This document shows, in pieces, positions 39,516 to 48,264 of a stretch of DNA of 64,000 bases. The position numbers and the translations under genes were made by a program. The DNA comes from an uncultured Actinomycetes bacterium. GTDB taxonomy: Bacteria > Actinomycetota > Acidimicrobiia > Acidimicrobiales > RAAP-2. Within the stretch, counting starts at the first letter, position 1; the number at the start of each line of letters is the position of its first letter. The stretch is taken from NCBI GenBank assembly GCA_903825035.1, contig CAIJYV010000024.1, forward strand, positions 20,030 through 84,029, written 5' to 3'. Under the pieces are notes generated by a model. That model ran no database searches, had not been told where the DNA came from, and saw only the letters and a list, made by a program, of their open reading frames with translations.

Positions 39516-40433
39516 GTCGTTTAGGAAGTCAATGACCAAACGAAGGTTTACATAATTGCGGCCATCAAAGTCGAAAACCAAAGTATCGCTGCCATTTGTA
39601 CGGAATCCAGCACCAGAGACAAACATGGGGAATCGATTTCGCAGTGTAGCCAGCTGTTCGGTCGTGGGTAGTTGGTGTACGGTGACAAAGGCGCTACCTT
39701 GAGTAAAGCGAACGTCTCTGTAGTTCTTATAGAAATTGGTGATCTCTCTCACGGCACCTTCGGCGGTGTCGCAAATCTTCACCAAAGCCAAGTCGGGTTT
39801 GTTGATGTACTGCCCGTCGATGATTTCATCTTGAATAAAACTTTCGAGGCGCCGCCAAAACGTACCGCCAGGTTGATCCAGCAGGACGACTGGAGCGGGC
39901 TCGGTTTTGCCAGTGTGCAATAGCGTCAGCACTTCAAATGCTTCGTCGAGTGTGCCGAAACCACCGGGCAACACAACGAAAGCGTTGGATGGGCGCGTCA
40001 TCGATACCTTGCGGGTGAAAAAGTGATTCATTTCAACAAGCTTGTTGGCGGTGTCAATATATGGGTTTGGGAATTGCTCGAACGGCAATTCGATGTTGAC
40101 CCCGAGCGTCTGATCAAAACCCGCACCTTTAGAGGCAGCCTCCATGATTCCGGGTCCGGCACCGGAGATGACCAGCCAGCCCCGTTCCGCCATCATTTGA
40201 GAAAATTCCACCGCCAGCTGGTAGAGCGGATGACTTGGCTTAGTCCGTGCAGACCCAAATACTGCAACCTTGTTGGTTCCGGCGTGGCGTTCGAACATAG
40301 CCGCACCTTCAAGTAACTCGCCGAAAGCAGCGACCGCTACTGAAAAATCGTTAGCGGTGACCAGTCCAGTTTCCAAGTACGTCTGGCGAAGGGCCTCGAC
40401 AACCGAGTCAACTAATGGGTTAGTTTGCTTCAC
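39504..40433 (-). CDS. LOG-family protein (TIGR00730-like nucleotide 5'-monophosphate phosphoribohydrolase)
   Basis: Rossmann-type fold containing the LOG motif PGGFGTLDE and the upstream SGAGPGIMEAASKGA, typical of cytokinin-activating or purine-nucleotide phosphoribohydrolases. 309 residues, longer than the usual 180-200: about 55 N-terminal and 80 C-terminal residues flank the core, resembling the larger PpnN-like or actinobacterial LOG forms. GTG start directly abuts the pgi TAA with no gap. Last gene of tkt-tal-pgi-LOG; it may release ribose 5-phosphate into the same pentose phosphate pool, which is inference. Confidence 0.82.
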   Translation of the reverse strand: MKQTNPLVDSVVEALRQTYLETGLVTANDFSVAVAAFGELLEGAAMFERHAGTNKVAVFGSARTKPSHPLYQLAVEFSQMMAERGWLVISGAGPGIMEAASKGAGFDQTLGVNIELPFEQFPNPYIDTANKLVEMNHFFTRKVSMTRPSNAFVVLPGGFGTLDEAFEVLTLLHTGKTEPAPVVLLDQPGGTFWRRLESFIQDEIIDGQYINKPDLALVKICDTAEGAVREITNFYKNYRDVRFTQGSAFVTVHQLPTTEQLATLRNRFPMFVSGAGFRTNGSDTLVFDFDGRNYVNLRLVIDFLNDLVP

Positions 40434-41750
40434 TTAGAAACTCAAGTCAAGGAGAGGGCGAACTTCCTCTAAGTCGTCGACAACAATCTGCCATACGATT
40501 CTTGAGGAAGCCTTCATGGCCTCTAGGTCACCAATTGCCTGCGCGTAAAAGAGATCGTGGAAAGAATACTTTCGCCCGGCTATCCGTACCGGTGATGACT
40601 GTGGCCGCACAACAACTTGGAGCGTGGAGAGCCTCGTCGGCCCACCCTTAAATAATTGACCGGTAGAGTGAAGATAACGGGGACCAATGTTTGCAGAGGT
40701 ATCGCCATAGGCGGCCTTAATCTCACGCCGCAATCGCTCCACTTGAATGTCGTTCTCGATTGGGCAATAAACGTTTAGTTCACGAACTGCTGCCTCTTTG
40801 AAACTGGTGCGAACATCTGATTCGGTACCAAAATTTGATGCGTGAATTTCATCACTCAAGAGAAGTGACAGGACACTCTTTTTAGCGCTCTCAACATTTG
40901 GCTGGTTGAAGGGATCTACCCCGAGCTCCCGGGCGCTTAGGGCGGCCACCAGCTGCCAGAACATGATCGTGCGTGGCTGCAATGGGCTGTTCTCTTCGTT
41001 CCAAAGTGGCACCAAACCGAGACCTGCTTTGCCCGTAGTCTCGGCGACCAACTGCTCTAGCCACAGTGCGCTACCAGAGCGGAGCGGGTTACTTCTCAAC
41101 GGAAATGTCAGCGGAGCATTAGCAGTGAATTCGGCTGCTTGCTCCAGGGCCCTTTGAACCAGTTCTTCATTAAAGGGGACTACCGAGTGTTCGGCACGCA
41201 ACTCTTCCACGGTCCACCCGGCGTACAGTGCGGGGATCAGTCCGAAGGGAGAAATCGCGGAATAGCGACCGCCGGTGTACGGATCACCCTGAACCACAAC
41301 GGCGCCCAAGGAGCGACCTAGTTCTTCGAGGGATGAATTGGGGTCGGTGATAACGACCAGATTCTTCGGATCCAATCCGTTCGCAAGTGCGTGCGCCAGA
41401 AGTGTTTGAGTTTCGATTGTTGTGCCGGATTTTGAGGATGCAATTACAACACAGCCGGAGAAATCTGTCATTGCGATTGAATCTGGATTCGAGGTGTCAA
41501 GAACCCTTAGAGAGTGGTCATCCTTCGCTTCGGCGTAGAAGCGCGCTGGCGAAGACGAGCCACCCATGCCAAGCAGCACGGTACGGCCGGTGTTCTGAGG
41601 CAGAAGCGTTTCGATTTCTTCAATCCACCCGCCTAAGTACCTTGCTGGGTGGTCAAGCCAACCGAGCGAAGTTCTCGCCGTCTCACCTTCAAAAAGGGTG
41701 GCGTCTTTCGTTACAAGGCGCGCTGTTATGTCCGAAACGTCAAAACTCAT
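40434..41750 (-). CDS. pgi: Glucose-6-phosphate isomerase, short form
   Basis: Interconverts glucose 6-phosphate and fructose 6-phosphate. 438 residues, short for Pgi (about 550 in E. coli) and like the Pgi half of bifunctional transaldolase/Pgi proteins. The sugar-phosphate sites show LLGMGGSSSPARF, SSKSGTTIETQT and the family Glu in WNEEN region. Overlaps tal by 4 nt (ATGA), so Tal and Pgi here look like the two halves of the known fusion encoded as coupled genes. Some active-site residues are hard to place by eye. Confidence 0.85.
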   Translation of the reverse strand: MSFDVSDITARLVTKDATLFEGETARTSLGWLDHPARYLGGWIEEIETLLPQNTGRTVLLGMGGSSSPARFYAEAKDDHSLRVLDTSNPDSIAMTDFSGCVVIASSKSGTTIETQTLLAHALANGLDPKNLVVITDPNSSLEELGRSLGAVVVQGDPYTGGRYSAISPFGLIPALYAGWTVEELRAEHSVVPFNEELVQRALEQAAEFTANAPLTFPLRSNPLRSGSALWLEQLVAETTGKAGLGLVPLWNEENSPLQPRTIMFWQLVAALSARELGVDPFNQPNVESAKKSVLSLLLSDEIHASNFGTESDVRTSFKEAAVRELNVYCPIENDIQVERLRREIKAAYGDTSANIGPRYLHSTGQLFKGGPTRLSTLQVVVRPQSSPVRIAGRKYSFHDLFYAQAIGDLEAMKASSRIVWQIVVDDLEEVRPLLDLSF

Positions 41751-42859
41751 GAAAGCTCGGAAATCTTGGCCGAGACCGTTTCTAGGATTTGACCATAGGA
41801 ATCGATGAACGCAGCTACGCCAACGGACTCGAGCTCGCTCGTAACCTCATCAAGATTGACCGACGCGGGCAGCTTTGTTAGCAACTGCGCATTTTCATGA
41901 CAGAGCGCGGAGTCTCTCAGATACGAACGGGAAAAGTTCCCAGCAGTGCTCGCCAACTCAAGAGTTGCGTCAGGCATAGTGTTTACAGTTTCGAGACCAG
42001 CAATGAAGTCGACGTATAAGAGCGGATCAAATTCGGGATTCTTCGTCGAAGTGGAAGCCCAGAGCGGACGCTGAACTTGAGCCCCAACATTGAGAAGCTC
42101 TCGGACCTTCGGTTCGTTGATTTTTTGTGCATACAGCTCATATGCGGCACAAACCTGCGCATTGGCAATCTTGCCAACCAATGGATCGTCGGCGGCGAGC
42201 AATTTGTCAACAGAAGCGTCCACCCGAGAAACAAAGAATGAGGCCACCGAAGCAATTTCGCTCAAGTCAATTCCGTTCTTGCGCGCCAACTGAAGTCCAT
42301 CACGCCAAGCATCAATTACTTGGCCGTAGCGTTCGAGGGAAAAGATAAGAGTCACGTTGACGCTTATTCCGCTACCTAGCAATTCGGTAATTGCTGGTAG
42401 TCCGGCCAACGTGGCCGGAACCTTAATCATTACATTGGGGCGATTAACAGCGGCGTGCAGCCGCTTCGCAGCTTCGACTGTCGCGTGTGTATCGTGAGCC
42501 AAGCGAGGGGAGACCTCCAGAGAAACAAAACCGTCGTGATAGCGACTTTCTCCGGATGAGAATTCCTCGAGTGAGTTTTCATACACCGCTAACAAGATGT
42601 CGCAGGCCATCGCCACGTCCTCGACTGCTAACTGTTCAAATACAATCTCGGCATCATCGCTGGTGCGTGCCGTGACCGCTTGATCGTAGGCGGAAGTGCT
42701 GATAAGCGCCTTGGCAAAAATCGCTGGGTTGGAGGTGACGCCCCTGACACCGCGCTCGACCAACTTCTCCAGGGTTCCGTCGAGTAGCCAGTCACGTCGA
42801 ATGTTGTCAATCCATGGCGACTGCCCGAATTCGGTGTACAACTCTGTCAGTTTCGTCAC
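41747..42859 (-). CDS. tal: Transaldolase
   Basis: Moves a dihydroxyacetone unit between sedoheptulose 7-phosphate and glyceraldehyde 3-phosphate. 370 residues, the long actinobacterial/cyanobacterial type. GVTSNPAIF holds the conserved Asp-less N-terminal strand of this type, and the Schiff-base Lys is in NVMIKVPAT; ISVNVTLIFSLERY and SFFVSRVD are typical. Overlaps tkt by 4 nt and pgi by 4 nt. Confidence 0.94.
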   Translation of the reverse strand: MTKLTELYTEFGQSPWIDNIRRDWLLDGTLEKLVERGVRGVTSNPAIFAKALISTSAYDQAVTARTSDDAEIVFEQLAVEDVAMACDILLAVYENSLEEFSSGESRYHDGFVSLEVSPRLAHDTHATVEAAKRLHAAVNRPNVMIKVPATLAGLPAITELLGSGISVNVTLIFSLERYGQVIDAWRDGLQLARKNGIDLSEIASVASFFVSRVDASVDKLLAADDPLVGKIANAQVCAAYELYAQKINEPKVRELLNVGAQVQRPLWASTSTKNPEFDPLLYVDFIAGLETVNTMPDATLELASTAGNFSRSYLRDSALCHENAQLLTKLPASVNLDEVTSELESVGVAAFIDSYGQILETVSAKISELS

Positions 42860-44850
42860 TGGTAACTCTCCATAAGGCTCTTGACTCGTGATACGACTGC
42901 AGCGGCCGTAATGCCGAATTCTTCAAAAATAAATCCTGCTGGCGCGCTAATACCGAAACGGTCAATGCCAAGCACATCGTCGGCGTATTTGTACCAACCG
43001 AGAGTTGCGCCGGCCTCGACAGCTAGTGAAGGCAAGTCCTGACGAAGTACCGAGTTTTGATACTCTGCCGATTGGGAGTCAAAACAGGTCCAACAGGGCA
43101 TGGCAACTACTCGTGTTGGAAGGCCAGACTCTCCCAGCGCCTCCGCGGCGGCGAGGCTAATTCCAACCTCTGAGCCAGTAGCGATCACCGTGCAGAGTGC
43201 CTCTTCAGCATCAAGGGCGACGTAACCGCCTCGGTGGGCATGATCGCGAGAGGCTTCAGCCGAGCGCCCCGACAACACCGGAAGATCTTGGCGAGAAAGG
43301 ACTAAAGCAGTCGCCGGCATGTTTGAATCCGCCAGTAGTTGTTTAACCAAGTGCAGGGTCTCATTAGCGTCGGAGGGACGAACGACATGCAAACGAGGCA
43401 CAGCTCGCAACGACATCAAATGTTCTATGGGCTGATGGGTTGGGCCATCTTCACCCACGCCAATTGAATCGTGGGTGAACACAAACAGCGCCGAAGCCTG
43501 ACTGAGCGCCGCCAAACGAATCGCGGGTCGAACGTAATCAGCAAAAACGAAGAAGGTGGAGCCAACTGGTCTAATGCCCCCGTGAAGGGCTTGTCCGACC
43601 ATGATTGCGCCCATTGCGAATTCACGGATTCCGTAATAAATCTGACGCCCTCCAGGTGAATCCGGACCTTGGGGCACCCCATTTTTGATGACCACTCCCG
43701 TGTTCTCAGTCAGGTCCGCCGACCCAGCCGTCAGTCCCGGCATTTTTCCAGATACCGCATCCATGACCCTTTGCATGGCCTTGCGCGTGGCGACGGGAGA
43801 GTCGGGGGCAAACTCTTCTAAGTCAACTAGTTCCAGCAGGGATCCATTCTTAGTCGTTTGCAGCATCAATTGATTCGCCGCCTGCGAATTCGACTGTACG
43901 TGTTCTTGCCACTGTTGATACTGACGGTGTTGAGTCTCCAACGAGTTTCGAATTTGACCGGGTAGAGATGGATCAAAAGTGAAGGGTACGTCAGCGACGC
44001 CAAGAATCTCTTTGGCCTCAGAGATAGCTTCAGCGCTAAAGGGCGAGCCATGGGCTTCTCGGCGATCTTGCATGGTAGGGCTGGGAAAGCCAATGTGGCT
44101 CCGAAGAATAATTAGTGTTGGCTTTTTTGTCTCTGCGATCGCTCCACGCAAAGCGGCTTCGATGGCGTCGAGGTCGTTGGCTTTCTCGCCAAGTTCGATG
44201 ACATCCCAACCGTATGAACGAAAACGCGCAGCCGCATCATCGCGTAGAGCGAGTTCGGTCGCTCCATCAATAGTTATGTGATTGTCATCGTAAAACACCG
44301 TTAATCGATCTAGGCCTTGGGCGCCAGCGAACGAAGCTGCTTCATGAGAGATGCCCTCTTCGAGGCACCCGTCACCTGCAATAACCCAAGTACGGTGGCT
44401 GACAAGTTCTTCGCCAAACTGTGCGCGCAACATTCGTTCGGCCATGGCCATTCCAACACCGTTAGCAAGACCTTGCCCTAGAGGACCGGTTGTCACTTCA
44501 ACCGTTGGCGTCTCCCGAGCTTCAGGGTGCCCTGGGGTTTTCGAGTGGGGCGTACGGAATTCTCTCAGGTCAGTTTCACTCACCTCATAGCCAAAAGCAT
44601 GCGCCAAGCCATATTGAAGAATTGACGCGTGGCCGCAACTAAGTATGAACCGATCGCGGTCAAGCCAATTCGGATCAGATGGCTCGTGTCTCATCACCCG
44701 CGAGAACAACGCAACACCGAGGGGAGCCAGGGCCATTGCGGTACCGCTGTGACCCGATTTTGCTTTCGCCGGAGCGTCCATGGCCACCGCCACGATCTCT
44801 CTTATTGCTTGAAGTTCAAGATCGGTGGCACCAGAGTAAAGCTCAGTCAT
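42856..44850 (-). CDS. tkt: Transketolase
   Basis: Thiamine-diphosphate enzyme of the non-oxidative pentose phosphate pathway. 664 residues, normal. SGHSGTAMALAPLG near 32-45, TTGPLGQGLANGVGMA, the ThDP motif GDGCLEEGISHEA ... DDNHITIDG, and the C-terminal pyrimidine-binding HDSIGVGEDGPTHQPIEHL. First gene of the minus-strand sugar-phosphate operon. TACTGT lies 7 nt upstream of the ATG. The oxidative-branch genes zwf, opcA and pgl, often next in actinobacteria, are absent. Confidence 0.97.
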   Translation of the reverse strand: MTELYSGATDLELQAIREIVAVAMDAPAKAKSGHSGTAMALAPLGVALFSRVMRHEPSDPNWLDRDRFILSCGHASILQYGLAHAFGYEVSETDLREFRTPHSKTPGHPEARETPTVEVTTGPLGQGLANGVGMAMAERMLRAQFGEELVSHRTWVIAGDGCLEEGISHEAASFAGAQGLDRLTVFYDDNHITIDGATELALRDDAAARFRSYGWDVIELGEKANDLDAIEAALRGAIAETKKPTLIILRSHIGFPSPTMQDRREAHGSPFSAEAISEAKEILGVADVPFTFDPSLPGQIRNSLETQHRQYQQWQEHVQSNSQAANQLMLQTTKNGSLLELVDLEEFAPDSPVATRKAMQRVMDAVSGKMPGLTAGSADLTENTGVVIKNGVPQGPDSPGGRQIYYGIREFAMGAIMVGQALHGGIRPVGSTFFVFADYVRPAIRLAALSQASALFVFTHDSIGVGEDGPTHQPIEHLMSLRAVPRLHVVRPSDANETLHLVKQLLADSNMPATALVLSRQDLPVLSGRSAEASRDHAHRGGYVALDAEEALCTVIATGSEVGISLAAAEALGESGLPTRVVAMPCWTCFDSQSAEYQNSVLRQDLPSLAVEAGATLGWYKYADDVLGIDRFGISAPAGFIFEEFGITAAAVVSRVKSLMESYQ

Positions 44851-44857
44851 GGCTACG

Positions 44858-44863
44858 ACAGTA
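44858..44863 (-). promoter_or_regulatory. Candidate -10 element of the tkt operon
   Basis: TACTGT on the minus strand 7 nt before the tkt ATG, close to the leaderless spacing seen elsewhere here. No -35 found. Confidence 0.35.
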
Positions 44864-44927
44864 GTGAATATTTGGCTGAATTTAGGTAATTTCCACGCTA
44901 TTTCTCAATCGAGAGGAGTAATGTGAA

Positions 44928-45272
44928 GTGATGAAGTTCTCCTTTGGCCAACTCCTTCAAGGTAAACGTTTGGCGGATCGCGCCACTGATTCGAGACGAC
45001 GAATCGTTGGTCGGGTAAACAAGGAAATCATTCAGCCCGTCACCGCATTGCCGAGGCAGTTGATTGTCGGCTCGATCGGCAGCGCTTTTATTGCCGTAGG
45101 CCTGGGGTTTTTCCTCGTTGGCTCTCTTCGGTTGACGCAGCACTTTTGGGCATTCCAGGGGAATACCTCGTGGCTGGCGTACATGGTTGTCTGGCTCGAA
45201 GCGGTCTTACTGGGCTCGATCACACTCTGGCGTATTTTCGCTAGCGCTAAGAAACGACGTAGTCGCTCGTGA
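44928..45272 (+). CDS. Small two-helix membrane protein
   Basis: 114 residues, no family recognised with certainty. A basic N-terminal region is followed by hydrophobic segments at about 46-68 (Gly-rich) and 82-104, and a basic tail KKRRSRS, an inside-out hairpin layout. It superficially resembles small actinobacterial holin-like or DUF membrane proteins. Start is GTG or the adjacent ATG, both behind GAGGAG. The end overlaps the next small gene by GTGA. First of three coupled genes leading to trmI. Confidence 0.7.
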   Translation: MMKFSFGQLLQGKRLADRATDSRRRIVGRVNKEIIQPVTALPRQLIVGSIGSAFIAVGLGFFLVGSLRLTQHFWAFQGNTSWLAYMVVWLEAVLLGSITLWRIFASAKKRRSRS

Positions 45273-45418
45273 AGCCCATTGCGAAGCACGCAATCAAGAC
45301 TGCACGGGGAGTGAACCCCGCTTACCGACTGTTGCGTTGGGCACTAATACTTCTCGGTGGCGCTGTCTGGCGTTCTTACCGGAAGCGCCGTGAATTCAGC
45401 AAGAAGCAATCTTCGTGA
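45269..45418 (+). CDS. 49-residue basic membrane peptide, coupled to trmI
   Basis: Very small gene starting GTG at the upstream stop (GTGA) and ending at the trmI GTG (GTGA again), so it is coupled on both sides. It encodes a basic peptide with one hydrophobic stretch at about residues 20-34 (LLRWALILLGGAVW) between Arg/Lys-rich flanks (RSYRKRREFSKK). It fills the gap exactly in frame with no stop, the main evidence it is real. No known family. Confidence 0.62.
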   Translation: MKPIAKHAIKTARGVNPAYRLLRWALILLGGAVWRSYRKRREFSKKQSS

Positions 45419-46194
45419 ACGCGACCCTTCGTGTAGGCGAACGAGTGATGCTTATCGACGCTAAGGACCGCCAGTATCTGGTGACTCTCGAGCCAGGAAA
45501 GACCTTTCACACTCACGCCGGCATTCTCTCCCACGACGATGTCATTGGCAAGCCGGAAGGTTCAATTGTCGCGGCGTCCACTGAGCGGAAATTCTTGGTG
45601 GTGCGTCCCACATTGTCCGAGGTAGTGCTGAAGATGCCACGAGGCGCTCAGGTGATTTACCCTAAAGACCTCGGCACAATTTTGATGATGGCTGATATCG
45701 CTCCCGGGCAACGAGTAATTGAATCAGGTGTTGGCTCTGGAGCGCTCTCCATGACTCTTTTGCGCGCTGGGGCGCATGTAACTGGTTATGAAATCAGGGA
45801 AGATTTCGCCAACTTCGCGCAAAAGACCGTTCGAGAACAATTGGGCGATGGTCTTAACTACGAGGTCAAGATTAGAGATGTCACTCAAGGAATTGATGAA
45901 ACTGACGTCGACCGAGTTATTCTCGACATGCCCGAACCTTGGGAAGTTGTCGAGCACGCCGAAAGAGCTTTGCGTCCAGGTGGAATTTTCTTGGCTTACC
46001 TGCCAACAATCAACCAGACTCAATTAGTTCGCGAACGCCTTCGTCAGCACTCATTCGGGATGGAAGAAACGGTTGAAATCTTGCGGCGTACCTGGCACGT
46101 TGACGGCAGATCGGTTCGCCCCGACCATCGAATGGTCGCGCACACTGGATTTTTAACTACAGCTCGAAGACTCGTAAGTCGGGACTTGAACTAG
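45415..46194 (+). CDS. trmI: tRNA (adenine-N1)-methyltransferase, m1A58
   Basis: Methylates A58 in the T-loop of tRNA; homologue of Rv2118c. 259 residues. N-terminal beta domain (FHTHAGILSHDDVIGKPEGS is the TrmI hallmark), then SAM motif VIESGVGSGALSMTLL and catalytic-site motif LDMPEPWE. In mycobacteria it also lies close to mpa and the proteasome genes. GTG start coupled to the small gene upstream; the stop is shared as CTAG with the ferredoxin gene. Confidence 0.94.
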   Translation: MNATLRVGERVMLIDAKDRQYLVTLEPGKTFHTHAGILSHDDVIGKPEGSIVAASTERKFLVVRPTLSEVVLKMPRGAQVIYPKDLGTILMMADIAPGQRVIESGVGSGALSMTLLRAGAHVTGYEIREDFANFAQKTVREQLGDGLNYEVKIRDVTQGIDETDVDRVILDMPEPWEVVEHAERALRPGGIFLAYLPTINQTQLVRERLRQHSFGMEETVEILRRTWHVDGRSVRPDHRMVAHTGFLTTARRLVSRDLN

Positions 46195-46427
46195 TCGCGC
46201 TGAACGAAAATGCACTCGCCGGGGCACTCTTCTGAGGCCTCGATCACGGCGTCTATAAATTCAGCTGGTACTTCGGCGGTGCCTTGAGCGCCACCTGGGT
46301 TGTTCTGCACAACGCCATCTTGCTTCACATAGGCCAAACCATCATCCAAAAGGGTAAAAACGGATGGGCAAATCTCTTCGCAGAGGCCATCGCCAGTACA
46401 TAGGTCTTGGTCAATCCATACCTTCAT
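46191..46427 (-). CDS. Small ferredoxin with Asp in the second ligand position
   Basis: 78 residues. The cluster motif is C10-T-G-D13-G-L-C16-E-E-I-C20-P plus a distal C68-P-x-x-C72 pair. The CxxDxxCxxxCP form places Asp where the second Cys usually is, as in Pyrococcus furiosus ferredoxin, which holds a [4Fe-4S] cluster easily converted to [3Fe-4S]. Single cluster, acidic protein, cytosolic electron carrier; the partner is unknown, although ispH and other FeS enzymes are candidates. GGGAG ribosome binding site 5 nt before the ATG. Divergent from mpa. Confidence 0.92.
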   Translation of the reverse strand: MKVWIDQDLCTGDGLCEEICPSVFTLLDDGLAYVKQDGVVQNNPGGAQGTAEVPAEFIDAVIEASEECPGECIFVQRD

Positions 46428-46513
46428 GAGGTCTCCCTTGGGCTATTTGATACCTCGCTAGCGTAGCAAACAATGCCGAAATTCGTGCCCTCTGCAGTCG
46501 TGAAAATTACCCC

Positions 46514-46519
46514 TAGGGT
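46514..46519 (+). promoter_or_regulatory. Candidate -10 element of the Pup-proteasome operon (leaderless)
   Basis: TAGGGT lies exactly 6 nt before the mpa ATG; the 6 nt between contain no ribosome binding site. The -35 is weak. Confidence 0.45.
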
Positions 46520-46525
46520 CTTGGT

Positions 46526-48262
46526 ATGGATCAAAACGAGGACCCAAAGTCAGAGGTCGATGAGGGAATTGTCTCAATCGGGCGTGCCGAGGACTTCGTG
46601 CTTCGCGACATCAATCAAGCCAATGCTCGAATAGAGCGTCTCGAAGAGAAACTGCTCGAGTCGCGATCTTCACTGGCTCAAGCCAAAGCAAACAACGAGA
46701 AGCTCGCCTACACCGTCCAGCAGACGCGTGAGCATCTAACAAGCTTGAGACAAGAGGTCGAGAAGTTGTCGCAACCACCAGCCGTTTACGGAACCTTCGT
46801 GGCAGACAACAATGACGGCACGGTCGACATTTACGCTAACGGGCGCAAGATGCGCGTAGCTCTCGGCCCGACCGTTTCGGTTGCCAATATGGAACGTGGG
46901 GATGAAGTCGTACTCAACGAGTCGTTCGCGGTTATTGGATTTCGCAGCTCCGATGGTCAAGGTGAGGTCGTGAGCGTCAAGGATGTTCTCGATGACACTC
47001 GAGTCTTGGTCTACGGCCGAGCCGACGAGGAGCGGGTAGTGGAAATGTCTGAGAGCCTGCAGCGAGTAAAGCTTCGAGCAGGCGACTCATTGTTGCTTGA
47101 CACCCGATCGAATCTTTTGACCGAGCGTCTCGCCAAACAAGAGGCCGAGGATCTGATTCTCGAAGAGGTTCCCAACATTTCCTACGCTGACGTTGGTGGA
47201 CTGGACACGCAAATTGAAGCGATCACCGACGCGGTGGAGTTGCCGTATATTCACCGTGCCCTATTTCAGGAATACGACCTTCCGGCGCCTAAGGGAATCT
47301 TGCTCTATGGTCCTCCAGGATGTGGCAAGACCTTAATCGCCAAGGCCGTCGCCCACTCATTGTCACAAAAAGTTGCTGAGTTGACGGGCAACCGCAATGT
47401 GCGCTCATATTTCCTCAACATCAAGGGACCCGAACTCTTAAACAAGTACGTCGGCGAGACCGAACGCCAAATCCGAGTGGTCTTCCAGCGAGCTCGCGAA
47501 AAGGCCGCCGAGGGTGTTCCCGTCATCGTCTTCTTCGACGAGATGGACTCGCTTTTTAGGACCCGTGGGACTGGCATCAGTTCCGACATGGAATCAACAA
47601 TCGTTCCCCAGCTGCTCGCCGAGATCGACGGTGTCGAGTCCCTTCGTGATGTCATAGTGATCGGAGCGACCAACCGCGAAGACCTCATTGACCCCGCGAT
47701 TTTGCGCCCTGGTCGCCTGGACGTGAAAATAAAAATCGAGCGCCCCAACAGTGAAGCAGCGGCACAGATTTTCGAGCGGTACTTGAACATCGATCTCCCG
47801 TTGGCGAATTCCGAAATTTCCGAGCTCGGTGGGGGAGAGCGTGACAAGACAATTCGAGCAATGATCGAACAAACGGTTGAAGCGATGTACCGAATTGATG
47901 ATGAAAACCGCTTCCTCGAGGTCACCTATCAAGGCGGAGACAAGGAGACGCTGTACTTTAAGGACTTCGCTTCCGGGGCCATGATCGAGAACATTGTTCG
48001 CAGAGCCAAAAAACGCGCGGTGAAGCGTGAGATTTCACATGGTGAGCGAGGGCTCAAGTTAGAAGATCTTCTCGACTCGATCCGTCAGGAGTATCGCGAA
48101 AATGAGGACCTTCCGAATACAACTAATCCTGACGACTGGGCACGAATCTCCGGTAAGAAGGGTGAGCGTATTGTCTTCATCCGCACCTTGGTGAACCGCG
48201 AAGAGCATGACGCGGACGGCGGCCGATCCATCCACGCAGTTGGTACGGGGCAATACCTCTAA
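46526..48262 (+). CDS. mpa: Proteasome-associated AAA ATPase (Mpa/ARC)
   Basis: Hexameric unfoldase that recognises pupylated proteins and feeds them to the 20S proteasome. 578 residues. N-terminal coiled-coil (about 25-90) that binds Pup, then OB domains, then the AAA module with Walker A GPPGCGKT at 262-269 and Walker [11 protein letters not shown]. The last residues GQYL provide the Tyr-containing C-terminal tail that docks into the proteasome alpha ring. First gene of mpa-dop-pup-prcB-prcA-pafA. Confidence 0.98.
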   Translation: MDQNEDPKSEVDEGIVSIGRAEDFVLRDINQANARIERLEEKLLESRSSLAQAKANNEKLAYTVQQTREHLTSLRQEVEKLSQPPAVYGTFVADNNDGTVDIYANGRKMRVALGPTVSVANMERGDEVVLNESFAVIGFRSSDGQGEVVSVKDVLDDTRVLVYGRADEERVVEMSESLQRVKLRAGDSLLLDTRSNLLTERLAKQEAEDLILEEVPNISYADVGGLDTQIEAITDAVELPYIHRALFQEYDLPAPKGILLYGPPGCGKTLIAKAVAHSLSQKVAELTGNRNVRSYFLNIKGPELLNKYVGETERQIRVVFQRAREKAAEGVPVIVFFDEMDSLFRTRGTGISSDMESTIVPQLLAEIDGVESLRDVIVIGATNREDLIDPAILRPGRLDVKIKIERPNSEAAAQIFERYLNIDLPLANSEISELGGGERDKTIRAMIEQTVEAMYRIDDENRFLEVTYQGGDKETLYFKDFASGAMIENIVRRAKKRAVKREISHGERGLKLEDLLDSIRQEYRENEDLPNTTNPDDWARISGKKGERIVFIRTLVNREEHDADGGRSIHAVGTGQYL

Positions 48263-48264
48263 CT

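Noticed and set aside
47305..47925. 206-residue minus-strand frame inside mpa
   Set aside because: Antisense to the conserved AAA domain; the open frame is explained by codon bias of mpa.
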